A DNA stretch of 10,787 nt from Spirochaetaceae bacterium (GTDB lineage: Bacteria > Spirochaetota > Spirochaetia > Treponematales > Breznakiellaceae): assembly GCA_031257135.1 (NCBI GenBank), contig JAIRPH010000137.1, forward strand, positions 1 to 10,787. Direction: 5' to 3'. A program made the translations under genes and the position numbers. The notes under the pieces were generated by a model. The model saw only the letters and a program-made list of their open reading frames with translations. It was not told the origin of the DNA and did not search any database. Below are positions 1 through 6,703 of the stretch, one piece after another (within the stretch, counting starts at the first letter, position 1; each line of letters begins with the position of its first letter).

Positions 1-65
1 TGACCTGTGACCTGTGACCTGTGACCTGTGACCTGTGACCTGTGACCTGTGACCTGTGACCTGTG
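1..65. repeat. Heptanucleotide tandem array (TGACCTG)x9
   Basis: Nine perfect head-to-tail copies of TGACCTG fill positions 1-63, followed by a partial TG. The array touches the window edge and may be longer. On the plus strand every frame meets TGA once per 21 bases, so it cannot be translated in that direction. On the minus strand (unit CAGGTCA) all three frames are open. Because 7 is not a multiple of 3, gain or loss of one unit shifts any minus-strand reading frame. A perfect short array of this kind is prone to replication slippage. Short heptanucleotide repeats are known as dispersed elements in some bacteria, for example the STRR repeats of filamentous cyanobacteria; whether this one is dispersed in its genome cannot be seen here. 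Confidence 0.97.
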
Positions 66-104
66 GGGCGTAGTCTGTCCTGCGGTTAAGCTATCTAAGA
101 GCAT
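1..104 (-). other. Possible leaderless repeat-coded reading frame (5' end only)
   Basis: An ATG at 104-102 coincides with the predicted transcription start and opens a frame that stays open for 34 codons to the window edge. The first 14 codons are unique; from there the heptanucleotide array encodes a seven-residue repeat, RSQVTGH. There is no Shine-Dalgarno sequence, so translation would have to be leaderless. The peptide does not resemble anything I recognise. It is equally possible that this stretch is an untranslated leader of a gene outside the window, with the array in the 5' UTR. Recorded because the alignment of promoter, ATG and open frame is striking, not because coding is established. 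Confidence 0.2.
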
Positions 105-138
105 AGGATATTATCCCAGGGTTGCGAAAAAATGTCAA
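104..138 (-). promoter_or_regulatory. Strong leftward sigma70-type promoter before the repeat array
   Basis: On the minus strand a perfect -35 box TTGACA (138-133) is followed by a 17-base spacer and the -10 box GATAAT (115-110), five of six consensus bases. The spacer ends in TGG, giving an extended -10 TG motif. The expected start of transcription is the A at about 104, which is also the A of an ATG. The promoter lies 37 bases beyond the kinase stop codon and points out of the window through the heptanucleotide array, so it should serve the next gene on the left or a small RNA. It is the best promoter match in the window. Confidence 0.75.
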
Positions 139-175
139 GCGGAAATCCAGCCGGACTGCGGAATTTTTGCAGGCG

Positions 176-2824
176 TTACAGCAAATAGCGTTTCAATTTT
201 TTCATAAGTTCTTCTATATTTATGGGTTTGCCGAGATGATCGTTCATGCCCGCGGCGAGACACTGGTCAATATCTTCCTTGAAAACATTAGCGGTCATGG
301 CTAGTATCGGGATGCGCCGAGCTTCTTCGGTATGCAACGCCCGAATCCGCTGAGTCGCTTCAAAGCCGCTCATTTCCGGCATATGAATATCCATCAGGAT
401 AAGCCGATACTTTGCGGGAGCTTCCTCAAACATCGCCAAGGCCTGTACTCCGTTTTCCGCCGTATCAATCAGGATTCCCGTATCTTCCAATAAAGACGCT
501 ACGATTTCCCGGTTTATCTGCACATCGTCCGCAAAGAGGATGCGCTGTCCTGCAAATATATTCTTGTCATCTTGTCCGGCGTCAGGTTTCTGCTGTTCCG
601 GAGGCGCGGCCGGCATCGGCTTACGGCTTCCCTCCGCGAGGGCAATCTCAAAGGTAAAGTCCGAGCCTTTGCCTAAAGCGGATGTAACCCAAATCGTTCC
701 GCCCATGAGTTCGATGATGTTCTTCGCAATCGCAAGCCCTAAACCGATTCCGCCGAACTTCCGGGTTATACTGCCGTCAACTTGCTCAAACAGGGAAAAA
801 AGCCGGCTTTGCTGTTCCGGCGAGATGCCGATGCCGGTGTCCGCAACAGAGCATTGAATGATATGCAGGCTCTCTTTGCCGGCAATCCGCCTCGCCGACA
901 ACGTTACCGTCCCTTTTTCGGGGGTAAACTTCACCGCGTTACTGAGCAAATTGGTAATGACCTGAGCCAGACGCTGTTCGTCGGCGACCACATAGCCCGG
1001 CAGGTCAGGGTCCAGATTAACGGTAAAACTCTGCTGTTTCTCGGCGATGCTGAAGTTCATCATCCCAGCAACCCGAAGGAGCATCTTTTCAAAATCAAAT
1101 TCCGAGGGAGACAGCTCTAATTTGCCGGCTTCTATTTTGAACATATCTAAAATATCGTTGATGCCCCCCAGAAGATGAACCGAGGCTTCGTTTATTTTGG
1201 CGAGACCGTATTCCAGCTTTTCTTTGCTGTTTGAGGATTGGATAATCGCGGTCATGCCGATAATTGCGGTCAAGGGGGTCCGCATTTCGTGGCTCATTCG
1301 GGAGAGGAACGCGCTCTTCGCCATGCTCGATTGTTCCGCCCGCTCTTTGGCGGCGATCAAAGCGGATTCCAATGCCCTGATTTCAGTGATGTCCGTCCCG
1401 ATACTGCCGAAGTCGTCTTTTTTAGCTTCTATGGTAAAAGCGGAAAACGATAAAATCCGCTGTTCTCCGTCTTTTCGTATGAGCGGTATTTCGGTTTGGT
1501 GGTGTCCCCGTTCTAATACCGTCGGAATAAAAATTTCATGGATAAAGGTCCTCGTATCTTCGTCAAAGAGGAGATCTATGCCGCACCGCATCAGCTCATC
1601 CGAAGTATACCCGGAAATAGCGCAGACTCCTTGATTGATATACTCGAGCCGCCCGGCGGCGTTAAAATATGAGACGTATTGCGGGGTACTGTCCACAATC
1701 GAAGACATCCGCAACAGCTGGTTTTCCCCGATAACCCGGATAATAATCCCCCCAAGGGTGTTGCCGATTAACTGCACAAACTGTATATCGCTTTCATCCC
1801 AATGATGAGCCTGCATACACTCGTCGATCCCTAAAACCCCCCAGAACGCGCCTTGAATGACAATCGGAATACTGATAAAGGCTTTGATGCCTAAAGGAGC
1901 GTACATAGCCGTAAATTCCGGGCTTGCTTCCACGTCGTTGCAACTTAAATAGGGCTTGCCTTTCAAAATAAAGGTGTTGTACAAAATCCCGCCCTGACTG
2001 AACTGGTAAGACCGCCTCGATAATTTCGAGAGACCTTGGGTTTCATTGTACCACTCGTATTCGTAGTCCAACATTCCGGTTTCGGTATTGAGCCGGGCAA
2101 GCACGACTTTGCTGACCCTCATAAAAGACCCGATAAGCCTCAGCGCGTTGTTGATGATAACCGGCAGTTCTTTGGCGGAAATAAAACTCTGGGAAATCGC
2201 GGCTAACAGCTCCTGTTGCTCCAGCCGTTTTTTCAGGGTAGTTTCCGCGGCTTTCAGATCGTGAATATCCACGCTGTGCTGAAGATAAGCCTGCTTGACA
2301 TTTCCCCAGCCGATAATACTGGAAGTGTTTTTGTAATACCTGCCGGTTTTGGAGTTACATTCCTCCCACACAAGAGACCCGGAGGAACGGCTTGTCAGTT
2401 GCGGGATAGGGCAGAACGGACACGGTTTGGTAAAACCGGTCTGGATTGCTTCCCAACACCGCTTGCCTATGACCGTATCGTCAAGCCCGTACAGCTCTTT
2501 CATGGCGTCATTTATGAACTTGATTTGGTAGGTTCCGGCGTCTGCTATGAACAGATAGGTTCCCATCTCGTTCAAAATCCGCTTAAATCCTACTATGGAT
2601 TTTAAAAAATACCGGATGATAATCACATACAGAATTCCAGTCGCAATCCCCAGCCCGCACAAAATGAAAAAGATATACCGGTTAAACGAAGAGTCTCCGC
2701 TGAAAAAACGCGGTATCATCACGAGCCATACGAGAACGCTGACCAGCGTAAAACACGTAATACTCAAACTGAATACTATCAGTGAAGAAAACTTTATGGG
2801 AAAAAAGCCGTTTTTACCTGCCAA
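176..2824 (-). CDS. Membrane-bound PAS-GAF-PAS hybrid histidine kinase with receiver domain
   Basis: Inner-membrane sensor kinase, 882 residues from the TTG at 2824. Two membrane helices lie near residues 11-38 and 49-77 with only a short loop between them. Then follow a PAS domain (about 85-190) carrying C123 and a C135-x2-C138 motif, a GAF-like domain (about 215-370), a second PAS (about 375-482), HisKA with phospho-acceptor H512 in SHEMRTP, an ATPase domain (N-box N625/N629, DTGIGI at 662-667, GGIGLGL at 691-697), and a receiver with D766/D767, phospho-acceptor D812, T844 and K866. All catalytic residues are present; the G2 box has I where T is common. No output domain is attached, so the signal would pass to a phosphotransfer protein or another regulator. 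The open frame extends upstream to TTG 2884 and ATG 2878, but those lie inside a promoter -35 region. TTG 2824 has GGAG nine bases before it. No terminator is visible after the TAA at 178-176. Confidence 0.93.
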   Translation of the reverse strand: MAGKNGFFPIKFSSLIVFSLSITCFTLVSVLVWLVMIPRFFSGDSSFNRYIFFILCGLGIATGILYVIIIRYFLKSIVGFKRILNEMGTYLFIADAGTYQIKFINDAMKELYGLDDTVIGKRCWEAIQTGFTKPCPFCPIPQLTSRSSGSLVWEECNSKTGRYYKNTSSIIGWGNVKQAYLQHSVDIHDLKAAETTLKKRLEQQELLAAISQSFISAKELPVIINNALRLIGSFMRVSKVVLARLNTETGMLDYEYEWYNETQGLSKLSRRSYQFSQGGILYNTFILKGKPYLSCNDVEASPEFTAMYAPLGIKAFISIPIVIQGAFWGVLGIDECMQAHHWDESDIQFVQLIGNTLGGIIIRVIGENQLLRMSSIVDSTPQYVSYFNAAGRLEYINQGVCAISGYTSDELMRCGIDLLFDEDTRTFIHEIFIPTVLERGHHQTEIPLIRKDGEQRILSFSAFTIEAKKDDFGSIGTDITEIRALESALIAAKERAEQSSMAKSAFLSRMSHEMRTPLTAIIGMTAIIQSSNSKEKLEYGLAKINEASVHLLGGINDILDMFKIEAGKLELSPSEFDFEKMLLRVAGMMNFSIAEKQQSFTVNLDPDLPGYVVADEQRLAQVITNLLSNAVKFTPEKGTVTLSARRIAGKESLHIIQCSVADTGIGISPEQQSRLFSLFEQVDGSITRKFGGIGLGLAIAKNIIELMGGTIWVTSALGKGSDFTFEIALAEGSRKPMPAAPPEQQKPDAGQDDKNIFAGQRILFADDVQINREIVASLLEDTGILIDTAENGVQALAMFEEAPAKYRLILMDIHMPEMSGFEATQRIRALHTEEARRIPILAMTANVFKEDIDQCLAAGMNDHLGKPINIEELMKKLKRYLL

Positions 2825-2833
2825 TGTTCGACG

Positions 2834-2837
2834 CTCC
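2834..2837 (-). promoter_or_regulatory. Ribosome binding site that decides the kinase start
   Basis: GGAG at 2837-2834 (context AGCAGGAGCG) stands nine bases before the in-frame TTG at 2824-2822. Neither upstream candidate start, ATG 2878 or TTG 2884, has a purine-rich Shine-Dalgarno; the bases before them are pyrimidine-rich (CCTCTCTC). Confidence 0.6.
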
Positions 2838-2855
2838 TGCTGGTTTATTATTCTT

Positions 2856-2884
2856 ACTATAGTACCAACCGGAGGCATTTTCAA
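2856..2884 (-). promoter_or_regulatory. Sigma70-type promoter of the histidine kinase gene
   Basis: On the minus strand TTGAAA (2884-2879) and TATAGT (2861-2856) are separated by exactly 17 bases; each hexamer matches consensus at five of six positions. Transcription should start near 2849, about 25 bases before the TTG start and just ahead of the GGAG site. If used, the kinase gene is transcribed independently of the transketolase operon. Confidence 0.65.
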
Positions 2885-2914
2885 TATTAAGAGAGAGGAA
2901 GCCGCGGTTTTTCA

Positions 2915-2946
2915 GTCTTCCGCCCTCGCCGGCGAGGGCGGAAGAC
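2915..2946. repeat. Perfect 32-nt GC-rich palindrome between transketolase and kinase genes
   Basis: GTCTTCCGCCCTCGCC is followed directly by its exact reverse complement, with no mismatch and no spacer. It begins four bases after the transketolase stop codon and ends 31 bases before the -35 box of the kinase promoter. As RNA it would fold into a stem of about 14 pairs with a CCGG tetraloop. No U-tract follows on the minus strand (the next bases are TGAAAAACC), and none on the plus strand, so it is not a canonical intrinsic terminator. It could protect or attenuate the 3' end of the operon mRNA, act as a regulator site, or be a dispersed palindromic element. I saw no second copy in this window. 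Confidence 0.9.
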
Positions 2947-2950
2947 CGGC

Positions 2951-3871
2951 TTAGAAGGTTTTTATCTTTTCCGCAATAGCTTTCGGACTCAAGCCGTATG
3001 CGGCAAGCAGTTCGGCGTAGGGACCGGTATCTCCAAAGGTATCCTGAATACCGATGGGAAGATACGAAAACCGAACCCCCGAAACCGCCAGCGTTTCAAG
3101 ACACGCGCTCCCGAAGCCGCCTACCACCGAATGTTCTTCAACCGTAACGAGCCTGCCGGTTTTCCGCAGAGAGGCTTCAAGGGAAGTTCCATCCAGCGGC
3201 TTTACAAAAGGTACGGAAAAGACCTCCGCTTTGATCCCCTCTTTCTCCAGCAGTTCCGCGGCATCAAGAGACCACTGCGCCGCTAAACCCGTAGCCGCTA
3301 TGGTCAGGTCAGTCCCTTCTTTCAGGCGGAGAGGCGTTTTCGCGGCAAAACCCGGAACCGCCGGCAATTCCGGGACTTCGTTCCGGGAAAGCCTGATATA
3401 CACCGGACCCTTCCGAGCCGCCGCGTATTCCAGCGCGTCTTCAACCTGCCGATTGTCTCCGGGTACGATTACCTCCATGTTCGGCAGAGACCGGAGAATC
3501 CCAATGTCCGCCACAGACTGATGGCTTGCGCCGTCAAAAGAATCGCTCAAACCTCCGTACGCCCCGGCGATGATAACCGGCAAATTGTTGTAGCAAAAAT
3601 CATGGCGTATCTGATCCGTCGATTTAAGAGCGATAAAAATAGCAAAGGCGTTGATAACCGGATGAAACCCAGCCGTCGCCAGCCCCGCGGCAACGCCCGC
3701 TAAATTCGCCTCCGCGACGCCGCAGTTAAAAAACCGATCAGGAAAGGCTTTGGCAAAATACGAAGACTTGGAACTGGCGGAAACATCCGCGTCCAAGACA
3801 ACCAGATCGGAATGGGTTCCGCCGAGGTCTGCAAGTTTCTTTCCATACGCGTCCCGCATACTCAGATTCAT
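2951..3871 (-). CDS. Split transketolase, C-terminal (pyrimidine-binding) subunit
   Basis: Beta partner of a two-gene transketolase, 306 residues, cytoplasmic. Transketolases move a two-carbon ketol unit between a ketose donor and an aldose acceptor with thiamine diphosphate. This part covers the pyrimidine-binding and C-terminal domains. The glutamate that activates the cofactor is E54 in CGVAEANLAGVAAGLA. The central region AGAYGGLSDSFDGASHQS (about 103-119) and the C-terminal VEEHSVVGGFGSA (about 244-256) are typical of the family. Length matches other split subunits of about 300-310 residues. The ATG overlaps the TGA of the preceding subunit gene (ATGA), with AAGGAGG seven bases upstream, so the two are translationally coupled and probably made in equal amounts. 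It is the last gene of the operon. The substrate is not readable: related split enzymes serve pentose phosphates, apulose phosphate or sulfo-sugars. Confidence 0.93.
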   Translation of the reverse strand: MNLSMRDAYGKKLADLGGTHSDLVVLDADVSASSKSSYFAKAFPDRFFNCGVAEANLAGVAAGLATAGFHPVINAFAIFIALKSTDQIRHDFCYNNLPVIIAGAYGGLSDSFDGASHQSVADIGILRSLPNMEVIVPGDNRQVEDALEYAAARKGPVYIRLSRNEVPELPAVPGFAAKTPLRLKEGTDLTIAATGLAAQWSLDAAELLEKEGIKAEVFSVPFVKPLDGTSLEASLRKTGRLVTVEEHSVVGGFGSACLETLAVSGVRFSYLPIGIQDTFGDTGPYAELLAAYGLSPKAIAEKIKTF

Positions 3872-4743
3872 AACGCCGCCTCCTTGCGCGCCAAGTCCGC
3901 CGCCAGTTCGGGGCGTCCTTTGGCGTAACTTTCATCGTCAATGGGCGCGCCGTGCCACGCGCTTTTTCCTTCCATAAAGGAAACTCCGTAAGCCTTAACC
4001 GTATCGTAGACGATTGCTTTGGGCCACACATCGTCGCTATCAATCCAGTCAAAGGATTTCAGCACCGCTTCGGCGTCGTTTCCGTTGTACCGCTCAGGCG
4101 CAATGTTCCAGCCGAAGGCTTTAAACTTATCCGGCAGAGGGTCCAAAGGCAGAATATCCTGAGAATTGCCGTCAAGCTGTACCTTGTTATAGTCGATGAG
4201 GTACACCAGCCCTTTGGGGCGGTACTTTGCCGCAAAAAGCATCGCTTCCCAAGTCTGTCCCTCGTCGAGACAGCCTTCCCCGGAAAGCACGTAAGTCCGG
4301 TAGGTTTTGCCTGCAAGCCGCGCCGCCAGAGCCATACCCGCGCCTACGGAAAGCCCATGCCCTAAAGCTCCGGTAGATATATCGACTCCGGGGATGAGCT
4401 TCATGCTGGGATGCCCTTGGAGTATAGACCCGAAGGTTCGGAACTTCGGCAGTTCGGAGGTTGGGAAAAATCCCCGGCGCGCGAGAACCGTATACAGATT
4501 GATCGACGCGTGACCTTTTGACAAGATAAACCGGTCCCGATCCGCCCATTGGGGGCGGGCGGGATCGATCCGCAGACGGTTGAAATACAGGGCGGTTACG
4601 ATTTCCGTCGCCGACGACGCGCCTCCCCAATGACCGGTCCCCCGCTGATGCAATACGTCGAACATCTCAAGCCTGAACGAAGCGGCTAAGACCGCCAGCT
4701 CCCGAGCCGAGTACGGAGCGTCCCGTTTCTGCAATATATTCAC
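3868..4743 (-). CDS. Split transketolase, N-terminal (diphosphate-binding) subunit
   Basis: Alpha partner of the two-gene transketolase, 291 residues, binding the diphosphate and Mg of thiamine diphosphate. Family signatures in order: GTGHWGGASSATE (36-48, H38), SKGHAS (75-80, H78), QGHPSMK and the loop DISTGALGHGLSVGAG (121-136, H129), then the cofactor motif SGEGCLDEGQ to DYNKVQLDG (154-192) with N186. The usual GDG reads GEG here, so E156 replaces the aspartate that normally ligands Mg; glutamate can still coordinate metal, but this deviates from the textbook motif. H38 sits in GHWGG where GHPGG is usual. The start is GTG, with a strong AAGGAGG five bases upstream that overlaps the TAA of the dehydrogenase gene, ten bases away. 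Product pairing with the downstream subunit is secure; substrate is unknown. Confidence 0.93.
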   Translation of the reverse strand: MNILQKRDAPYSARELAVLAASFRLEMFDVLHQRGTGHWGGASSATEIVTALYFNRLRIDPARPQWADRDRFILSKGHASINLYTVLARRGFFPTSELPKFRTFGSILQGHPSMKLIPGVDISTGALGHGLSVGAGMALAARLAGKTYRTYVLSGEGCLDEGQTWEAMLFAAKYRPKGLVYLIDYNKVQLDGNSQDILPLDPLPDKFKAFGWNIAPERYNGNDAEAVLKSFDWIDSDDVWPKAIVYDTVKAYGVSFMEGKSAWHGAPIDDESYAKGRPELAADLARKEAAL

Positions 4744-4753
4744 TATATCCTCC

Positions 4754-5773
4754 TTAGAATCGTATCATAAGTTTCATAATAGAATCTGGATTTGCGTCTC
4801 CATAGCGGTAGGCTTCTTGGTAATCCGCAAAATCAAAGGTTTTTGTGACGGTTTTTTCCGTATTGATTCCGCCCTGAGAGAGCAGTTTAATAGCGGTTTG
4901 GAAATCTTCCCTAACATACATCATGTGTCCCAGCAGAGCAATCTCCTGCCGCTGGATAATGGGAAGGTTAAACGTCACAGGCTCTTTGAAATTGCCGGTA
5001 ATGACAATATCCGAATTAGGACGAGCCGCTTCCAGAATCGATTTAAACGTAAAAGGATTTGCCGCGCAGTCGATGATAATATCCGCTCGACCGCTTCCGA
5101 AATGTTCGAGGATTGCATCTTTGAGGCTCCGGTTTCTGACGTTTACCGCCTCATCGACGCCGCACTGGAGGGCGTAATCCAGCTTTGCTTGATTAATATC
5201 AGCAATCAGCGTCTTCTTCGCTCCCAGAGCTTTTGCGGCTTGAGCCGTAAAGTTGCCGATGGTTCCCGCGCCGACCACCGCCGCCAGCGCGCCGGACAGC
5301 CGCGGCGACCGCCTCGCCGCGGCGACGCCTACCGCAAAAGGCTCTGTCAAGGCGGCTAGGGCATCGTTCATGGTTTTGGGCGTCTTATGGAGATACCGAG
5401 CCTCCACCGCGGCGTACTCGCAGGAAAAGCCGTCCAAGTGGACTCCCAGAACCTTGAGTTTTTCGCAGACATTAAATCTCCCCTGCGTACAGGGAACACA
5501 TTCTCCGCAAAAGACTTGAGGCTCAACGACCGCCGTGTCTCCGGGAGCGAAACCGGTTACGTCTTTACCGACCTTCTCGACGGTTACCGCTGCTTCGTGT
5601 CCCAATATCACCGGAAAGGTCATAAATTGGTGCTTTCCATGATAGATTTGAAAGTCGCTCCCGCATATCCCGAGGGCGTTGATCTTGACAAGCGCCTGAT
5701 CGCCGCTTATCTCTGGGATCGGCGCGTCTTCAACTTGAAAGGTATAAGGCGCGGTGATTCGTACTTGTTTCAT
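4754..5773 (-). CDS. Zinc-dependent medium-chain alcohol/polyol dehydrogenase
   Basis: Cytoplasmic MDR-family oxidoreductase, 339 residues, full length for the sorbitol/L-threonine dehydrogenase branch. Catalytic zinc ligands are C37 (GICGSD), H59-E60 (GHE) and probably E144; the structural zinc site is complete with C89, C92, C95 and C103. The cofactor fold shows VVGAGTIGNF (167-175) and an acidic residue, D193 in IADIN, at the end of the following strand, which favours NAD over NADP. The reaction would be reversible oxidation of a secondary hydroxyl of a polyol or sugar acid to a ketone, a suitable source of a ketose for the transketolase encoded next. The ATG overlaps the TGA of the transporter remnant (ATGA), with AAAGGA about seven bases upstream. 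Substrate cannot be assigned; similar proteins are annotated as sorbitol, galactitol, threonine or butanediol dehydrogenases. Confidence 0.92.
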   Translation of the reverse strand: MKQVRITAPYTFQVEDAPIPEISGDQALVKINALGICGSDFQIYHGKHQFMTFPVILGHEAAVTVEKVGKDVTGFAPGDTAVVEPQVFCGECVPCTQGRFNVCEKLKVLGVHLDGFSCEYAAVEARYLHKTPKTMNDALAALTEPFAVGVAAARRSPRLSGALAAVVGAGTIGNFTAQAAKALGAKKTLIADINQAKLDYALQCGVDEAVNVRNRSLKDAILEHFGSGRADIIIDCAANPFTFKSILEAARPNSDIVITGNFKEPVTFNLPIIQRQEIALLGHMMYVREDFQTAIKLLSQGGINTEKTVTKTFDFADYQEAYRYGDANPDSIMKLMIRF

Positions 5774-6626
5774 GTTTTTTCCTTTTTAGGTTTTTTCCGC
5801 ATCACTAGGGATAACCCGGGCCACAGCAGGAAAAGAACCGCCCCCGTAAGAAAAACTAACGCAATCGGATGCTTCAAAAGCGCGCTGAATTTTCCCTCGT
5901 CCGCGATCATTCCTACTTTAAAGTATTTTTCCACCAAAGGTCCCAGAATAAATCCGAGAATAATGGAAACTAAATCAATCTTAAACTGATTGAGAATGTA
6001 ACCGATAACCGTAAAAACTATCAAAACCCAAACGTCGAAGATCAGCGTGTTCAGCGCGAACACCCCTAATACGCAAAACAGGATCACCGCGGGAAACAGA
6101 AACGATAAATTCACCTCTATCATTTTGATAAAAGCCTTCATCAATCCCAGTTCCATCACATACATCACGATATTTGCCAGAAAATACACCACCATAATGG
6201 TTCCCACCACATCGGCGTTGGTTCTGAACAGCAAAGGTCCGGGCTGTAATCCCTGAATCATAAGCCCTCCGATAAGAGCCGCGGTCACCATATCCCCCGG
6301 AATACCAAGCGTAACCAGCGGAATAAGCGCGCTCCCGTTTACCGCGTTGTTCGACGATTCAGAGGCGCATATCCCTTCGGGAGAACCCTGCCCAAAACGC
6401 TCAGGATGCTTTGAAACCGCTTTTGCCTGATTATAGGAAAGAATCGTAGACGCATTTTGCCCTATCCCCGGCAGTATTCCGATAAGCGTTCCGAAGACAC
6501 TGCCAATGGTAAGGGGCTTCCAGCAGTCCGGCATACTTTTGAAAGGCGGAATAAAGATATTTTTTTCAGAGTCATCTTAGGACGGACTTCATGCAAATGC
6601 GCCGTCTGATCCAGAATTTCACGAAA
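5770..6626 (-). pseudogene. TctA-family tripartite tricarboxylate transporter permease, C-terminal half only
   Basis: Remnant of the large membrane subunit of a TTT transporter, normally about 500 residues with some twelve membrane segments. The open part, from ATG 6534, has 254 residues and matches the second half: IGSVFGTLIGILPGIGQNAS, then SPEGICASESSNNAV, then LVTLGIPGDMVTAALIGG, then five or so hydrophobic segments. The homology extends upstream of that ATG. The same frame reads DDSEKNIFIPPFKSM back to a TAA at 6580-6578, and the neighbouring frame before it reads REILDQTAHLHEVRPK (about 6623-6576), which fits the usual linker of the family. One missing base near 6577 explains the shift. 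The first roughly 215 residues are absent and the 5' edge abuts a tctB fragment. A functional permease is very unlikely. The 3' end still overlaps the dehydrogenase start, so the transcript remains continuous. Confidence 0.82.
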
Positions 6627-6687
6627 TTAAAAGAATGATCCCGATGATAAAATCATTCATCGACTTGATAGGTTTTATCTTTTGCAT
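6619..6687 (-). pseudogene. TctB-like small permease subunit, N-terminal remnant
   Basis: A 22-codon frame starts at ATG 6687 with a good Shine-Dalgarno (AGGAG at 6697-6693, five bases upstream) and stands 16 bases after the stop of the SDR gene. It reads MQKIKPIKSMNDFIIGIILLIS and ends in TGA at 6621-6619. A short basic N-terminus followed by D-F-I-I-G-I-I-L-L opens TctB proteins, which are normally about 150 residues with four membrane helices and lie directly before tctA. Within a few bases the sequence switches to the middle of TctA, so the rest of tctB and the first part of tctA were removed in one deletion of roughly 1 kb, estimated from family lengths. The TctB assignment rests on a short match plus gene order. 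Confidence 0.65.
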
Positions 6688-6703
6688 ACCGGCTCCTATT
6701 GGG

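Noticed and set aside
1..65. CRISPR array
   Set aside because: The units are 7 bases and directly adjacent with no spacers; this is a simple tandem repeat.
540..1634. Long open frames on the plus strand opposite the kinase gene (also opposite the SDR, lyase-like and dehydrogenase genes)
   Set aside because: They lie antisense to genes with full sets of family motifs, have no convincing domains and no ribosome sites; they are shadows of GC-rich coding sequence.
2915..2946. Palindrome as a rho-independent terminator of the transketolase operon
   Set aside because: The stem is followed on the minus strand by TGAAAAACC, an A-run and not a T-run; the plus strand has no T-tract directly after it either.
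3738..4630. Overlapping minus-strand frames inside the transketolase N-subunit gene
   Set aside because: They are out-of-frame readings of a gene whose correct frame carries every expected transketolase motif.
5770..6534. Treating the 254-codon frame as an intact small membrane protein starting at ATG 6534
   Set aside because: TctA homology clearly continues upstream of that ATG, across a stop and a frameshift, there is no Shine-Dalgarno before it, and half of the family domain is missing.
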